Shown here piece after piece: positions 1-9,912 of a stretch of DNA of 64,000 nt (within the stretch, counting starts at the first letter, position 1; every line of letters starts with the position of its first letter). The notes below the pieces were generated by a model. It searched no databases. It had not been told where the DNA came from and saw nothing but the letters and a program-made list of their open reading frames with translations. This DNA is from Sphingomonas adhaesiva (GTDB taxonomy: Bacteria; Pseudomonadota; Alphaproteobacteria; Sphingomonadales; Sphingomonadaceae), in contig NZ_JAQIJT010000002.1 of assembly GCF_036946125.1 (NCBI RefSeq), positions 775,001 to 839,000 of the forward strand. Reading direction: 5' to 3'. Both the position numbers and the translations under genes were made by a program.

Positions 1-1116
1 GTCGGGCTTCAGGTCGCGCAGGCCCTGCGTGATGACGCGGTCGCCGGGGTTCAGCCCCTTGGTCACGACCCAGAACGCGCCCTGCGCGCGATCGGCGGTG
101 ACGGTGCGCTGCACCGCCTTGTTGTTCGCACCGACCAGGAAAAGGGTCGCATTGCCCTGCGGATCGCGGCTGATCGCCTGTTGCGGGACCAGGAACGCGT
201 TCTGCTGGATCGCCTGGGTGAAGATCGCGCGGACGAACATGCCCGGCAACAGCAGCCCCTGCGCGTTGGGGAACAGCGCGCGCAGCGTCACCGCGCCGGT
301 CGACGGGTCGACGACGACCTCGGCGAACTCGACGCTGCCGGTCTGGCCGTAGTCGCTGCCGTCCTCCAGCTTCAGCCGCACCTGCGCGCGTGCCGGCACC
401 GCGCCACCGCTGGCGAGCGCGCGGCGGAGCGCCAGCAGGTCGGCGGCGGATTGCTGGATATCGACGAACATCGGGTCGAGCTGCTGGATCGTCGCCAGCG
501 GATCGGCCTGGGTCGAGGTGACGAGCGCACCGACCGTGAAGAGCGAGCGCCCGATCCGCCCCGTGATCGGCGCGGGAACGGTGGTGAAGCGCAGGTTGAC
601 GCGCGCGGTGTCGAGCTGCGCGCGGTTCACGCCGATGCTGGCGGCGGCCTGCTTCTGCGTGGCGACCGCGTCGGTATAGTCCTGCTTGCTGATCGCCTCG
701 ATCTCGGCGAGCGGGCGATAGCGGTCGGCGCGGACCTTCGCCGCCTCGTAGGTAGCCTGCGCATTGGCGACGCCGGCGCGCGCCTGATTGGCGGCGGCGC
801 GGTAGAGCGAGGGGTCGATCTGATACAGCGGCTGCCCGCGCGTCACGATCGAACCCTCGGTGAAGAAGCGGCGCTGGATCACGCCCGACACCTGCGGACG
901 GACCTCGGAGCTCTGGAAGGCGACGGTGCGGCCGGGCAGCTCGCTGACCTGCGGCACGCCGGTCGGCTGGACGATCACGAACCCCACGCTGGTCGGGCGA
1001 TTCTGTCCGCCGCCCTTCGCATCCTTCTGCTGGCCGCCGCCACCGCAGGCGGAAAGGAGCAGGAGCCCCGATGCAGCCGCGACGTGCCACGACGTCCGGC
1101 CCGTCAGCCTTGGCAT
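1..1116 (-). CDS. RND efflux periplasmic adaptor (membrane fusion) lipoprotein, 3' end outside window
   Basis: Reading leftwards from an ATG at 1116, the protein opens with a lipoprotein signal ending in LLLLSAC and a Gly-rich stretch. A biotinyl-lipoyl-like and alpha-helical hairpin region follows (SSEVRPQVSGVIQRRFF, then TEGSIVTRGQPLYQIDPSLY), and then a barrel region with PAPITGRIGRSLFTVGALV. This is the AcrA/MexA/HlyD_D23 layout. Such adaptors link an inner-membrane RND pump to an outer-membrane channel and sit in the periplasm anchored by the lipid. The reading frame stays open to base 1, so the C-terminus and presumably the pump gene lie to the left. A GTG at 1128 is in frame, but its purine-rich AGGAAAGG would be too close. 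That motif fits the ATG better. The family assignment is secure; the substrate is unknown. Confidence 0.93.
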   Translation of the reverse strand, partial: MPRLTGRTSWHVAAASGLLLLSACGGGGQQKDAKGGGQNRPTSVGFVIVQPTGVPQVSELPGRTVAFQSSEVRPQVSGVIQRRFFTEGSIVTRGQPLYQIDPSLYRAAANQARAGVANAQATYEAAKVRADRYRPLAEIEAISKQDYTDAVATQKQAAASIGVNRAQLDTARVNLRFTTVPAPITGRIGRSLFTVGALVTSTQADPLATIQQLDPMFVDIQQSAADLLALRRALASGGAVPARAQVRLKLEDGSDYGQTGSVEFAEVVVDPSTGAVTLRALFPNAQGLLLPGMFVRAIFTQAIQQNAFLVPQQAISRDPQGNATLFLVGANNKAVQRTVTADRAQGAFWVVTKGLNPGDRVITQGLRDLKPD

Positions 1117-1220
1117 CCGCTTCGTCACCTTTCCTCGATCGATCACCGCCCCCGCGGGTGCGGAGGGGTAACGGCTATTTGTCGCAAATGTGTCGCAAGC
1201 GGAAAGAAAAATTGCTGACC

Positions 1221-1302
1221 GTCACCCCGGACTTGTTCCGGGGTCCCGCTTCTGTCGGAGCCCCGGCGCCGGAGCGGGACCCCGGGTCAAGCCCGGGGTG
1301 AC
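1221..1302. repeat. Family A palindromic intergenic repeat, intact copy
   Basis: Inverted arms GTCACCCCGG and CCGGGGTGAC enclose a second pair, CCGGGGTCCCGCTT and AGCGGGACCCCGGGT, around a short variable centre. The same architecture recurs at 24594-24673 and 43564-43644, and in interrupted form at 23204, 29010 and 49979. It separates the adaptor gene from the enoyl-CoA hydratase gene. It may fold as RNA or DNA and act as a terminator, but there is no T-run. Confidence 0.85.
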
Positions 1303-1315
1303 GGCCATTTCGGCC

Positions 1316-2089
1316 CTACCCCCGCACGAAATTCCCCGCGCGGCGCTCGCCGACGGCCTTGATCCCCTCGCGGAAGTCGGCGGTCTGCATCAGCCGGTCC
1401 TGCTCGGCGCGCTCGTGGTCGGTGCGGCGGCGGACCGCCTCGGCCAGCTCGGCGCGCATCGTGGCACGGGTCGCCTCCACCGCCAGCGGCGCATTGGCGG
1501 CGATCTCGGCCGCCAGCCGCTGCGCCGCGGCGCGCACATCGTCCAGCGGAACGACCTCGTCCGCGAGGCCGTAGCGCAGCGCGTCCTCCGCCTTCACGCG
1601 CCGCCCGGTCAGCAGCATCAGCGAGGCATGCTGCTCGCCCACGACGCGGGGCAGCGTATGCGTGATGCCGAATCCGGCGTGGAAGCCGAGCGTGACGAAG
1701 CTGGCCGAGAAGCGCGCCTCCGGCGCGGCAACCCGGAAGTCGCCGACCAGCGCGAGCCCGAGCCCCGCGCCGACCGCCGATCCCTGCACCGCCATCACGA
1801 CCGGCTTGCGCGTCGAGAACAGGCGGACGGCGTTGCGATAGAGTCTGGGCGTTTCGCTCTCGCCGTTCTCATCGGCAAGCGGTTTGTCGCCGGTCAGATC
1901 CGCGCCGCCGCAGAACACCTTGCCGCCGGTCGCGAAGACGAGCGCGCGCACGCTGTCGTCGGCGTCGAGCGCCTCGAACGCGTCGGCGATCTCGCCCACC
2001 GTGTCCGCGCTGACGAAATTGGCGGCGCCGCGGGTATAGACGACGGTGGCGACATGGCCGTCGATCGATACGGAAAGGTGCTCGCTCAT
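1316..2089 (-). CDS. Enoyl-CoA hydratase/isomerase family protein
   Basis: A 257-residue crotonase-fold protein, likely hydrating or isomerising an enoyl-CoA in beta-oxidation in the cytoplasm. The N-terminus MSEHLSVSIDGHVATVVY is the typical first beta-strand. The oxyanion-hole segment appears as GGKVFCGGADL, and the second conserved block as VQGSAVGAGLGLALVGDF. The second catalytic glutamate usually found in true hydratases is not evident, because the region reads FSASFVTLGFHAGFG. An isomerase or other crotonase activity is therefore possible. Its ATG (2089) overlaps the stop of the upstream acyl-CoA dehydrogenase gene as ATGA, so the two are translationally coupled. A longer open frame upstream is only overlap with the dehydrogenase gene. 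Confidence 0.88.
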   Translation of the reverse strand: MSEHLSVSIDGHVATVVYTRGAANFVSADTVGEIADAFEALDADDSVRALVFATGGKVFCGGADLTGDKPLADENGESETPRLYRNAVRLFSTRKPVVMAVQGSAVGAGLGLALVGDFRVAAPEARFSASFVTLGFHAGFGITHTLPRVVGEQHASLMLLTGRRVKAEDALRYGLADEVVPLDDVRAAAQRLAAEIAANAPLAVEATRATMRAELAEAVRRRTDHERAEQDRLMQTADFREGIKAVGERRAGNFVRG

Positions 2090-3252
2090 GCTCTCGTCCC
2101 CAGCAGGTTGCGGGCCACGACCCAATTGTGGATCTCGGTCGGGCCGTCGTAGATGCGCATCAGGCGGATGCGCGCGGCCATCTGCTGCAGCGGCATCTCG
2201 CGCGTCATGCCCATCGCGCCGAAGCATTGCATCGCATGGTCCAGCACCGTCCACGCCATTTCCAGCGCATAGGACTTTATCATCGACACCTCGTTGCGCA
2301 CGTCGCGCCCCTGGTCGAGCTTCCACGCGCAGTCATAGGTCATCAGGCGGGCGGCGTGGATGCCGATCGCGGCCTCGGCGATCCAGTTCTGGATCGTCTG
2401 CCGCTCCGACAAAGGCTTGCCGAAGGTGGTGCGCTGTGGGGCGTAGTCGATCATCATCTCCATCGCGCGCTGCGCCATGCCGATCGCGTTCGCCGCCATT
2501 TCGGAGCGGCGGGTGCTGAGGCGCAGCTGCATCGGTGCGAAGCCCTGCCCCTCGGTGCCCAGCAGCTTCCAGCCCGGCACGCGGCAATCGTCCAGCGCGA
2601 CCTCATAGGTCGTCTCGCCGCCGATCATCGGGATCGGGCGCACGACGTGGAAGCCCGGCGCATCCTTGTCGACCAGGAACGCGGACATGCCGCCTCGCGC
2701 GCCCTTCTCCTTGTCGGTCACCGCCATCACGATCGTGAAGTCGGCGCGCGCCGCCTTCGTGATCCAGATCTTGCGCCCGTTGAGGATCCAGTCGTCGCCG
2801 TCGCGCACCGCGGTGGTCTTCATCCCCGCCGGGTCCGCGCCCGCGCCGGGTTCCGAAATGCCGATCGCGCTGATCGTCTCGCCGCGGACGTAGGGCGCCA
2901 GATACGCCTCGCGCTGGCGGTCGTTGACGGTGGCGGCCATCATCCGCAGGTTCGGGGAGTCGGGCGGCAGCGTGAAGGGGACGATCGTGCGCCCCAGCGC
3001 CTCGTTCACCGCGACCATCGCGACCGCGGGGAGATCGTGACCGCCGACATTCTCCGGCGCGTCGAGGCCCCACAGCCCCAGTTCGCGCGACACCCGCTCG
3101 ACGCGCTCGCGCTCCTCGGCGGACAGCTCCAGCCCGTCGCCGGCGATGTCGCGCGCCAGCACCGCGCCCTCCAGCGGGATCAGTTCGTCGTCGACGAAGC
3201 GGCGGACCAGGTCCGCGACCATGCGATGGTCCTCGTCCAGATCGAAGTTCAT
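2086..3252 (-). CDS. Acyl-CoA dehydrogenase family protein
   Basis: A 388-residue FAD-dependent dehydrogenase that would introduce the alpha-beta double bond into an acyl-CoA and pass electrons to ETF. Family blocks visible in order: N-terminal helical domain (MNFDLDEDHRMVADLVRRFV), middle beta-domain with AIGISEPGAGADPAGMKTTA and ILNGRKIWITKA, and a C-terminal helical domain with RTTFGKPLSERQTIQNWIAE, ending MRIYDGPTEIHNWVVAR. The ATG at 3252 has GGGAGAG just upstream; a TTG four codons earlier is less likely. It is the first gene of a two-gene operon with the hydratase, consistent with a specialised acyl-CoA degradation step. Substrate chain length cannot be read from the sequence. Confidence 0.93.
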   Translation of the reverse strand: MNFDLDEDHRMVADLVRRFVDDELIPLEGAVLARDIAGDGLELSAEERERVERVSRELGLWGLDAPENVGGHDLPAVAMVAVNEALGRTIVPFTLPPDSPNLRMMAATVNDRQREAYLAPYVRGETISAIGISEPGAGADPAGMKTTAVRDGDDWILNGRKIWITKAARADFTIVMAVTDKEKGARGGMSAFLVDKDAPGFHVVRPIPMIGGETTYEVALDDCRVPGWKLLGTEGQGFAPMQLRLSTRRSEMAANAIGMAQRAMEMMIDYAPQRTTFGKPLSERQTIQNWIAEAAIGIHAARLMTYDCAWKLDQGRDVRNEVSMIKSYALEMAWTVLDHAMQCFGAMGMTREMPLQQMAARIRLMRIYDGPTEIHNWVVARNLLGTRA

Positions 3253-3399
3253 GATCTCTCCCAATTCAGCCTTGCCGCTGTCCTAAGCACGCGCGCGGCA
3301 TTGCGCCACCCACCGGGAAACCGAATTCGAATTGAGGCGTTGGCAAGGGACGGGGGTGTAACGGAATGCCGGCGCCTCCCCGCTAAAGGGGCGCAGTTC

Positions 3400-5616
3400 T
3401 TGGTTTTTTCGACACGACGACCGACTCTCCTGCTCGCCGCCTCGGCACTTGCCCTGGCGGGTGTGCCGGCGACGGCGCAATGGCAGAAGCCTGGCACCGC
3501 TCCCGCGCGCGGGCCGGACGCGCCACGCGACGCACGCCAGCCGCCGGCACAGGACGCGGCGGACGCGCCGATCGTCCCCGATGCGGAGTTCGACGCCGCG
3601 CTGCCCGCGATCGGCAACGACATCAACGCGCCGCTGGAACCGATGCCCGTCGCGACGCAGGATCGGGAGACCGCCACCGGAGCGGTCGCCACGCAACCGG
3701 CGATCGTCCCCGGCCAGCTGCCCGCGGTGGCCCCCGTCGACCCGGTGCTGGCACAACCGCTCGAGCCGCTGTCCGCCTTCGACACCACCCCGCTCCAGAC
3801 CGTGGCGGACGTGAAGCACGCCGACGCACCCGAGATCGCCTATGCCACCGAGGTGCGCGGGCTCGATCCGCTGGGGCTGACCGACGAGTTCAATTCGCTG
3901 TCCGCGCTGCGCGAGGGCAAGGGCAAGGCTGCCAACGCCACGCAGGTGTCGGCCCGCGCGCGCGAGGACGAGGCGCTGGCGGTGCGGCTGATGAAGTCGC
4001 TCGGCTATTACGACGGTACCGCCGTCTCGACGATCGAGAGCGCCCCCGGCGAGGCGCAGGGGGCGACGGGCAAGCTGCGCGCGATCGTCAGCGCGACGCC
4101 CGGCACGATCTATCGCCTGGGCGCGATCGCGATCAATGCGCAGCCGACCGTCCCCGCCGATCTGATCCGCCGCGAGCTGCCGCTGCGCGAGGGCGATCCG
4201 ATCGAGGCGGCGCGGATCCAGGGGGCGGAGGCCAACGTCAGCCTGAAGCTGCCGCAGCAGGGCTATCCGTTCGTCAAGGTCGGCGAGCGCGACGTGCTGC
4301 TCGACGATGCCACCCACAAGGGCGACTACACGCTGCCCGTCGATACCGGCCCGCGCGCGTCCTTCGGCGTGCTGCGGACCGAGGGCGACCGCGTGTTCGA
4401 CCTGAAGCACCTGAACGTCTTCCCGCGGTTCGAGCAGGGGCAGCTCTACGACGCGCGCATGACCGACGACCTGCGTCAGGCGCTGGTCGCGACGGGGCTG
4501 TTCAACGGCGTCGGCGTCCAGCCGGTGCGCACCGGCGTGCCCGGCCCCGACGGCACCGAGCAGGTCGACCTGATGGTCCGCCAGACCAAGGGGCCGTTCA
4601 AAAGCCTGGCGGGCAGCGTCGGCTTCCAGACCGGGCAGGGGGTGACCGCGGAGGGCACCTTCACCAACCGCAACCGCTTCCCGCCCGAGGGCGCGCTGAT
4701 CCTGGGCGCGATCGCGGGCACGCAGCAACAGGGGCTGTCGGGCACCTTCCGACGCCAGAATGCGGGCAAGCGCGACCGCACCGTCACGCTGATCGCCAGC
4801 GCGCTGCGCGCCAATTACGATGCGTTCGAGGCGTTCACCGGCACGCTGTCGGGCCGTATCAGCTACGATTCGACGCCCATCTGGCAGAAGAAGCTCACCT
4901 ATGCCTTCGGCTTCGAGCTGGTCGGAACCAACGAGCGCGTGTTCGACTTCGATCTCAACCGGCGCGTGCGGCGCACCTACGGCGTGTTCGCGCTGCCGAC
5001 GCAGGTACTGTTCGACCAGTCGAACGACCTGCTGAACCCGACCAGGGGATATCGCCTGAAGCTGAACCTCAGCCCGGAGACGTCGGTGCAGGGATCGGTG
5101 CGGCCCTATGGCCGTGCGTTGGTGGAGGCGACCGGCTATTATCCGGTGTCGGACTCGCTGGTCATCGCGGGGCGTGCGCGCGCGGGCAGCATCTTCGGCA
5201 TCGCGCGCGACGATCTGGCGCCATCGCGGCGCTATTACGGCGGCGGCGGCGGGTCGGTGCGCGGCTTCGGCTTCCAGCGGCTGGGGCCGTTCGAGCCGCT
5301 GAGCTCGCTCGTTCCGGACGAGGAGGGCAGGGTCAACCTGTCCGACCTGCGCCCGGTCGGCGGACGCAGCATCAACGAATTCTCGCTGGAGGCGCGCTAT
5401 CGCTTCGGCGATTTCGGCATCGTGCCGTTCATCGATGCGGGCAATGCGTATGAAAGCGTAATGCCGACGGGCAAGGACCTGCGCTTCGGCGCGGGCATCG
5501 GCGGGCGCCTCTACACCAATTTCGGGCCGATGCGCGTCGACATCGCCACCCCGCTCAACCGGCGCGCGGGCGATCCGCGCGTCGCGCTCTACCTCTCGAT
5601 CGGGCAGGCATTCTGA
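3400..5616 (+). CDS. TamA-like outer-membrane assembly factor (BamA/Omp85 superfamily), copy 1
   Basis: A 738-residue Omp85-family protein. I chose the TTG at 3400 because AAAGGGG lies about 8 bases upstream and the product then starts with a clean signal peptide (MVFSTRRPTLLLAASALALA, then GVPATAQ). An Ala/Pro-rich linker of about 110 residues precedes POTRA-like domains (for example GTIYRLGAIAINAQPTVPAD and RRELPLREGDPIEAARIQGA). A C-terminal 16-strand-type barrel follows, with the lid-lock region YYGGGGGSVRGFGFQRLGP and a terminal aromatic VALYLSIGQAF that would be the beta-signal. TamA works with TamB in lipid transport or outer-membrane protein assembly. The stop overlaps the tamB start (TGATG). 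A second tamA-like gene lies at 53293. The long frame extending upstream to 2128 is not coding; it covers the dehydrogenase gene on the other strand. Confidence 0.93.
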   Translation: MVFSTRRPTLLLAASALALAGVPATAQWQKPGTAPARGPDAPRDARQPPAQDAADAPIVPDAEFDAALPAIGNDINAPLEPMPVATQDRETATGAVATQPAIVPGQLPAVAPVDPVLAQPLEPLSAFDTTPLQTVADVKHADAPEIAYATEVRGLDPLGLTDEFNSLSALREGKGKAANATQVSARAREDEALAVRLMKSLGYYDGTAVSTIESAPGEAQGATGKLRAIVSATPGTIYRLGAIAINAQPTVPADLIRRELPLREGDPIEAARIQGAEANVSLKLPQQGYPFVKVGERDVLLDDATHKGDYTLPVDTGPRASFGVLRTEGDRVFDLKHLNVFPRFEQGQLYDARMTDDLRQALVATGLFNGVGVQPVRTGVPGPDGTEQVDLMVRQTKGPFKSLAGSVGFQTGQGVTAEGTFTNRNRFPPEGALILGAIAGTQQQGLSGTFRRQNAGKRDRTVTLIASALRANYDAFEAFTGTLSGRISYDSTPIWQKKLTYAFGFELVGTNERVFDFDLNRRVRRTYGVFALPTQVLFDQSNDLLNPTRGYRLKLNLSPETSVQGSVRPYGRALVEATGYYPVSDSLVIAGRARAGSIFGIARDDLAPSRRYYGGGGGSVRGFGFQRLGPFEPLSSLVPDEEGRVNLSDLRPVGGRSINEFSLEARYRFGDFGIVPFIDAGNAYESVMPTGKDLRFGAGIGGRLYTNFGPMRVDIATPLNRRAGDPRVALYLSIGQAF

Positions 5617-8600
5617 TGGTCGGGGCGGATACGGGTGCAGATACGGGTGCGGGCACCGGGGTCGTGGTCGTGAAGCGGCCGCTGTGGCAGCGCGTGCTGA
5701 AGTGGATCGGCATCGCGATCGGCGCGGTGGCGCTGCTGCTCGTCGTGATCGTCGTGGGGATCAACACCGATCCCGGCCGTCGTTTCGTCGCGGATCAGAT
5801 CGGCGGCTACACCACCGCCTCCGGCCTGAACATCAAGGTCGGGCGGATCGACGGCTCGCTCTATGGGAAGATGCGGCTGTCCGACGTGCGGGTCAGCGAC
5901 CCCAGGGGCGTCTTCCTCACCTCGCCGCGGCTCGACGTCGACTGGCGCCCGTTCGCCTTCGCGCGCAACCATGTCGACGTGCGGAGCGCCGCCGCCGATC
6001 TCATCACCTTGCGTCGCAACCCCGAACTGAAGCCGTCGACCGAGCCGACCGATCCCAACGCGCCGATCCTGCCCGATCTGGACATCGACATCGGACGGCT
6101 GACCGTCGCGCGCTTCGTGATGGAGCCGCCGGTCGCGGGCGCGCGCTATATCGCGCGGCTGAACGGGGCGGCGCATATCGCGGACCGCCGCGCGCAGCTG
6201 ACCGTCGATGCCGCGACCTTGCGCGGGCAGGGTGCCGCGGGCGGCGGCGATGTCGCGCGGGTCCGGCTCGACGCGGTGCCGGACGAGGACAAGCTCGACC
6301 TCGACGTCCGGCTGCGGGCGCCGGCCGGGGGCGTGGTCGCGCGGCTGGCGGGGCTGAAGGCGCCGCTGCTCGCGACCGTGGCCGGGCGCGGCAGCTGGAG
6401 CGCGTGGCAGGGGCGTGCGGTCGCCACGCTGGGCGGCGGACAGCTCGCCGACCTGGCGCTCACCGCGCGCGACGGCCATTTCGAGGTGCGCGGGCCGACG
6501 CGCCCCGGCCTGTATCTGGAGGGGCCGGTCGAGCGGCTGACCGCGCCGCAGATGGACGTGGCGCTCGACGCGACGCTGGCGCAGCGGCGGGCGGACACCC
6601 GGATCAAGCTGACCTCCGCTGCCTTGGCGGTGGATGCCGGGGGTATCATCGACCTCGCCAACAGCCGGTTCGGCAATTTCGCGATCGATGCGATGCTCAG
6701 GACGCCGGGCGCGATCGCCCCCAATCTGCGCGGACGCGACGTGCTGGCGCGCGTGGTGCTGAACGGCGCGATCGCGACGCCGACGGTGGATTACAAGGTG
6801 CGCGCCACCTCGCTGGGCTTTGCCGAAACGACGGTCGAGGGGCTGTATGCCGAGGGGCTGGCGCGGGTGAACGCGGACCGCATCCTGGTGCCGGTCCACG
6901 CCCGGGCGAAGCGGATCAGCGGGCTGAACCCGGCGCTCGGCGGGCTGACGACAAATGCGCGGGTCGATGGCGATCTGGCGATCCAGATGCCCAATATCCT
7001 GTCGGACAATCTGCGCATCCGCTCCGACACGATCGATGCCACCGCGATCACCGCCGCGAACATGCAGACCGGGCGCTATACCGGCGCGCTGCAGGGGCGC
7101 GTCAACAACTTCCGCGTCGACAGCGTCGGTATCCTGAACATCCAGACCAATGCCGACCTCGTCACCGCACCGGGCGGCGGCTTCGGGATCACCGGACGGG
7201 TCGCGGTGCAGACGAGGCAGCTCTTCAACGAGGGCGTTCGCAACTTCCTGGGCGGCAATGCGGTGCTCAGCACCCGCTTCGGCTATTCGCCGCAGGGCGT
7301 GGTGACGTTCCAGCGCCTGACGATGAACGCGCCGCAGTTCCGCATCACCCGCGGGCAGGGGCGTTACGACGTCGCGACGGGCGCGCTGCTGGTCGATGCC
7401 GACGCCTATTCGACGCAATACGGCCCGCTGTTCGCCCGGATCGGCGGCAGCGCGGCGGCGCCGGTCGTGCGCCTGCGCGCGCCCCGGCCCGGGGTGGGGA
7501 TCGGGCTGGCCGACCTCGACGCGCGCATCGTCGGGCGCGGCGGCGCCTATCAGGTCAATGCGACCGGCGGCACCAATTACGGCCCGTTCACCGCGGACGT
7601 GCTGGTCACGCCCGGACGGCAGCTCGCGGTCGACATCCGCCGCGTCCTCTTCGCCGGGATCCAGTTCGCGGGTCGCGTGGTGCAGACCGCCGCCGGGCCG
7701 TTCGCCGGGCAGGTGCGCTTCGCCGGTTCCGGGTTGACCGGACAGGCGGTGCTGGGCGCGCAGGGCCGCTACCAGCGCGCCAGCATCGACGCGCGCGCCA
7801 GCGCCGCGACGATCCCCGGGATGGTCGACTTCACGATCGGCCGCGCGCTGATCGCGGCGGATGTCGTCCTTTACGACACCCCGCAGATCCGCGCCGACGC
7901 ACAGGTCGCCGACATGCGCTACGGCGCGACGGTGATCCAGTCGGGCCGGGCGAAGGTCAATTACGCCGGGGGATCGGGCACGGCTCAGGCGCTGTTCACC
8001 GGCTCCAACGGCGTGCCCTTCCGCGTCGCGGTCAACTCGCAGCTGTCGCCCAGCCTGTATCTCGTCGCACTCAAGGGCGAGGCGAACGGCGTCGGCTTCC
8101 GCACGCCGAGCGCGGCACGGATCGTCCCCGCCGCCGGCGGCGGTTATCGCCTGGAGCCGGCGCGGCTGGACTTCGACAAGGGTACCGCGCGGCTCGCCGG
8201 TCGTTTCGGTGGCGGAACGACTGAGGCGCAGCTGCGGCTCGACCGGATGGACCTGTCGCTGGTCAGCGCGCTCGTCCCCAATCTGGGCATCGGCGGGCAG
8301 GCGACCGGCAGCGTCGACTACATCCAGCGCCGCGGCGAGCCGGCGCCTCAGGCCGACGTGCGTGTCAACATCGCCAACTTCACCCGCTCCAGCCTGTCCG
8401 CGGTGTCGGAGCCGGTGGACATCGCGTTCCTCGGCCGGCTGACGGCGGCCGCGGGCGAGGCACGCGCGCTGGTCCGGCGCGGGGGTACGCCGGTCGGGCG
8501 GATGGTGGCGACGCTGACCCCCGCGGGCAGCGGCAGCTGGACGACGCGGCTGATGCAGGGGCCGCTGTCCGGCGGCATCCGCTACAACGGGCCGTCGGGT

Positions 8601-9857
8601 GTGCTGTTCAGCTTCGCGGGCCTGGCGGAGCAGCAGCTGTCCGGTCCGATCGCGGTCGCCGCCGACTTCGGCGGAACGGTCGCGGCGCCGCGGATCAACG
8701 GACTGATCCGCGCCGACAATCTGACCTATGACAACGAAACCTACGGCACCCGCCTGTCGCAGATGAGGATCGCGGCGCGCTTCAACAACGACCGGCTGGA
8801 GTTGAACCAGCTGCAGGCGCGTGCCGGGCAGGGCAGCGTCCAGGCCCAGGGCAGCGTCAGCCTCGCCGCGGCGCAGGGCTTCCCGATGGATATCCGGGTG
8901 GCGTTGCGCAACGCGCAGCTCGCCAGGTCCGACGCGCTCGGCGCGACCGCCAACGGCGACATCCGGATTCAGAGGAACGCGGACGGCGGCGTCATCAGCG
9001 GCGACATCCTGATCCCCAATGCGCGCTACCAGATCATCCGCCAGGGCTCGGCCGAGGTGCCCGAGCTGACCGGCGTGCGCCGCAAGAGCGACCTGCGCAC
9101 CCCGCGGCCGACGGATCGACCCGCGCCCGAGCCGGTGGGGCTCTTCCGCCTCGACCTGCGCCTCCATGCCGACAACCAGCTGTTCGTGTCCGGCATGGGG
9201 CTGGAGAGCGAGTGGCAGATGGATCTGCGCGTCGGGGGCACCTCGGCCGCCCCGACGATCAGCGGCGGGCTGGACCTGGTGCGCGGGACCTATTCGTTCG
9301 CGGGCAAGAGGTTCGACGTCACGCGCGGGCAGGTGCGCTTCCGCGGCGGCGCGCTGACCGATCCGGACATCAACATCCTGGCGACGACGACCAGCGACGG
9401 CGTGACGTTCAATATCGCGATCACCGGCACGGGGCAGCGACCGCAGATCGCGTTCACCTCCACGCCCTCGCTGCCGCAGGACGAGGTGGTCAGCCGGCTG
9501 CTGTTCGGCACCAATCCGGAGAATCTGTCCGCGACCGAGGCGATCCAGCTGGCGGCAGCACTCAACTCGCTGCGCGGGTCGGGCGGCGGCGGGCTGAATC
9601 CGCTGGGCAAGCTGCGCTCCGCCACCGGGTTCGACCGGCTGCGCGTGCTGGGGGCGGACGATGCGACCGGGCGCGGCACCGCGCTGGCGGCGGGCAAGTA
9701 TCTGACCAACGACGTCTATATCGAGATCGTCACCGATGCCCGCGGCTTCACCGCAACGCAGCTGACGATCGCGCTGACGAGGGCGATCAGCCTGCTCTCG
9801 CAGGCCGGTTCCTTCGGCGGGTCGAACGTGCAGCTGCGCTATTCGAAGGATTTCTGA
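5616..9857 (+). CDS. TamB-like translocation/assembly module protein (DUF490 C-terminus), copy 1
   Basis: A 1413-residue AsmA-like protein with one N-terminal membrane anchor (about residues 28-48: WIGIAIGAVALLLVVIVVG). A very long beta-rich periplasmic region follows, rich in repeating short strands, and the protein ends in the TamB domain. That domain shows GTGQRPQIAFTSTPSLPQDE, VVSRLLFGTNPENLSATEA and a C-terminal LRYSKDF. TamB spans the periplasm and partners TamA; the family is implicated in phospholipid transport and outer-membrane protein assembly. The ATG shares its A with the tamA stop, so the pair is coupled. The same organisation is repeated at 55239. Confidence in the family is high, but which envelope cargo this copy serves is unknown. 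Confidence 0.93.
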   Translation: MVGADTGADTGAGTGVVVVKRPLWQRVLKWIGIAIGAVALLLVVIVVGINTDPGRRFVADQIGGYTTASGLNIKVGRIDGSLYGKMRLSDVRVSDPRGVFLTSPRLDVDWRPFAFARNHVDVRSAAADLITLRRNPELKPSTEPTDPNAPILPDLDIDIGRLTVARFVMEPPVAGARYIARLNGAAHIADRRAQLTVDAATLRGQGAAGGGDVARVRLDAVPDEDKLDLDVRLRAPAGGVVARLAGLKAPLLATVAGRGSWSAWQGRAVATLGGGQLADLALTARDGHFEVRGPTRPGLYLEGPVERLTAPQMDVALDATLAQRRADTRIKLTSAALAVDAGGIIDLANSRFGNFAIDAMLRTPGAIAPNLRGRDVLARVVLNGAIATPTVDYKVRATSLGFAETTVEGLYAEGLARVNADRILVPVHARAKRISGLNPALGGLTTNARVDGDLAIQMPNILSDNLRIRSDTIDATAITAANMQTGRYTGALQGRVNNFRVDSVGILNIQTNADLVTAPGGGFGITGRVAVQTRQLFNEGVRNFLGGNAVLSTRFGYSPQGVVTFQRLTMNAPQFRITRGQGRYDVATGALLVDADAYSTQYGPLFARIGGSAAAPVVRLRAPRPGVGIGLADLDARIVGRGGAYQVNATGGTNYGPFTADVLVTPGRQLAVDIRRVLFAGIQFAGRVVQTAAGPFAGQVRFAGSGLTGQAVLGAQGRYQRASIDARASAATIPGMVDFTIGRALIAADVVLYDTPQIRADAQVADMRYGATVIQSGRAKVNYAGGSGTAQALFTGSNGVPFRVAVNSQLSPSLYLVALKGEANGVGFRTPSAARIVPAAGGGYRLEPARLDFDKGTARLAGRFGGGTTEAQLRLDRMDLSLVSALVPNLGIGGQATGSVDYIQRRGEPAPQADVRVNIANFTRSSLSAVSEPVDIAFLGRLTAAAGEARALVRRGGTPVGRMVATLTPAGSGSWTTRLMQGPLSGGIRYNGPSGVLFSFAGLAEQQLSGPIAVAADFGGTVAAPRINGLIRADNLTYDNETYGTRLSQMRIAARFNNDRLELNQLQARAGQGSVQAQGSVSLAAAQGFPMDIRVALRNAQLARSDALGATANGDIRIQRNADGGVISGDILIPNARYQIIRQGSAEVPELTGVRRKSDLRTPRPTDRPAPEPVGLFRLDLRLHADNQLFVSGMGLESEWQMDLRVGGTSAAPTISGGLDLVRGTYSFAGKRFDVTRGQVRFRGGALTDPDINILATTTSDGVTFNIAITGTGQRPQIAFTSTPSLPQDEVVSRLLFGTNPENLSATEAIQLAAALNSLRGSGGGGLNPLGKLRSATGFDRLRVLGADDATGRGTALAAGKYLTNDVYIEIVTDARGFTATQLTIALTRAISLLSQAGSFGGSNVQLRYSKDF

Positions 9858-9884
9858 TCCGGCGCCGGCCCACACCCGCACCCG

Positions 9885-9912
9885 CGTCATCCTCGCCTGC
9901 GCGAGGATGACG
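9885..9912. terminator. Perfect hairpin downstream of tamB copy 1
   Basis: A 12-bp perfect inverted repeat (CGTCATCCTCGC, loop ctgc, then its complement) lies 28 bases after the tamB stop and before the monooxygenase gene. No T-run follows, so it may be a dispersed palindrome of the CGTCAT...ATGACG type acting as a weak terminator or an mRNA 3' end. The related, longer element at 33952-34048 has the same CGTCAT and ATGACG outer arms. Confidence 0.55.

Noticed and set aside
2128..3399. Upstream extension of the tamA copy 1 frame to 2128
   Set aside because: It runs antisense through the acyl-CoA dehydrogenase gene. The TTG at 3400 gives a good ribosome-binding site and signal peptide.
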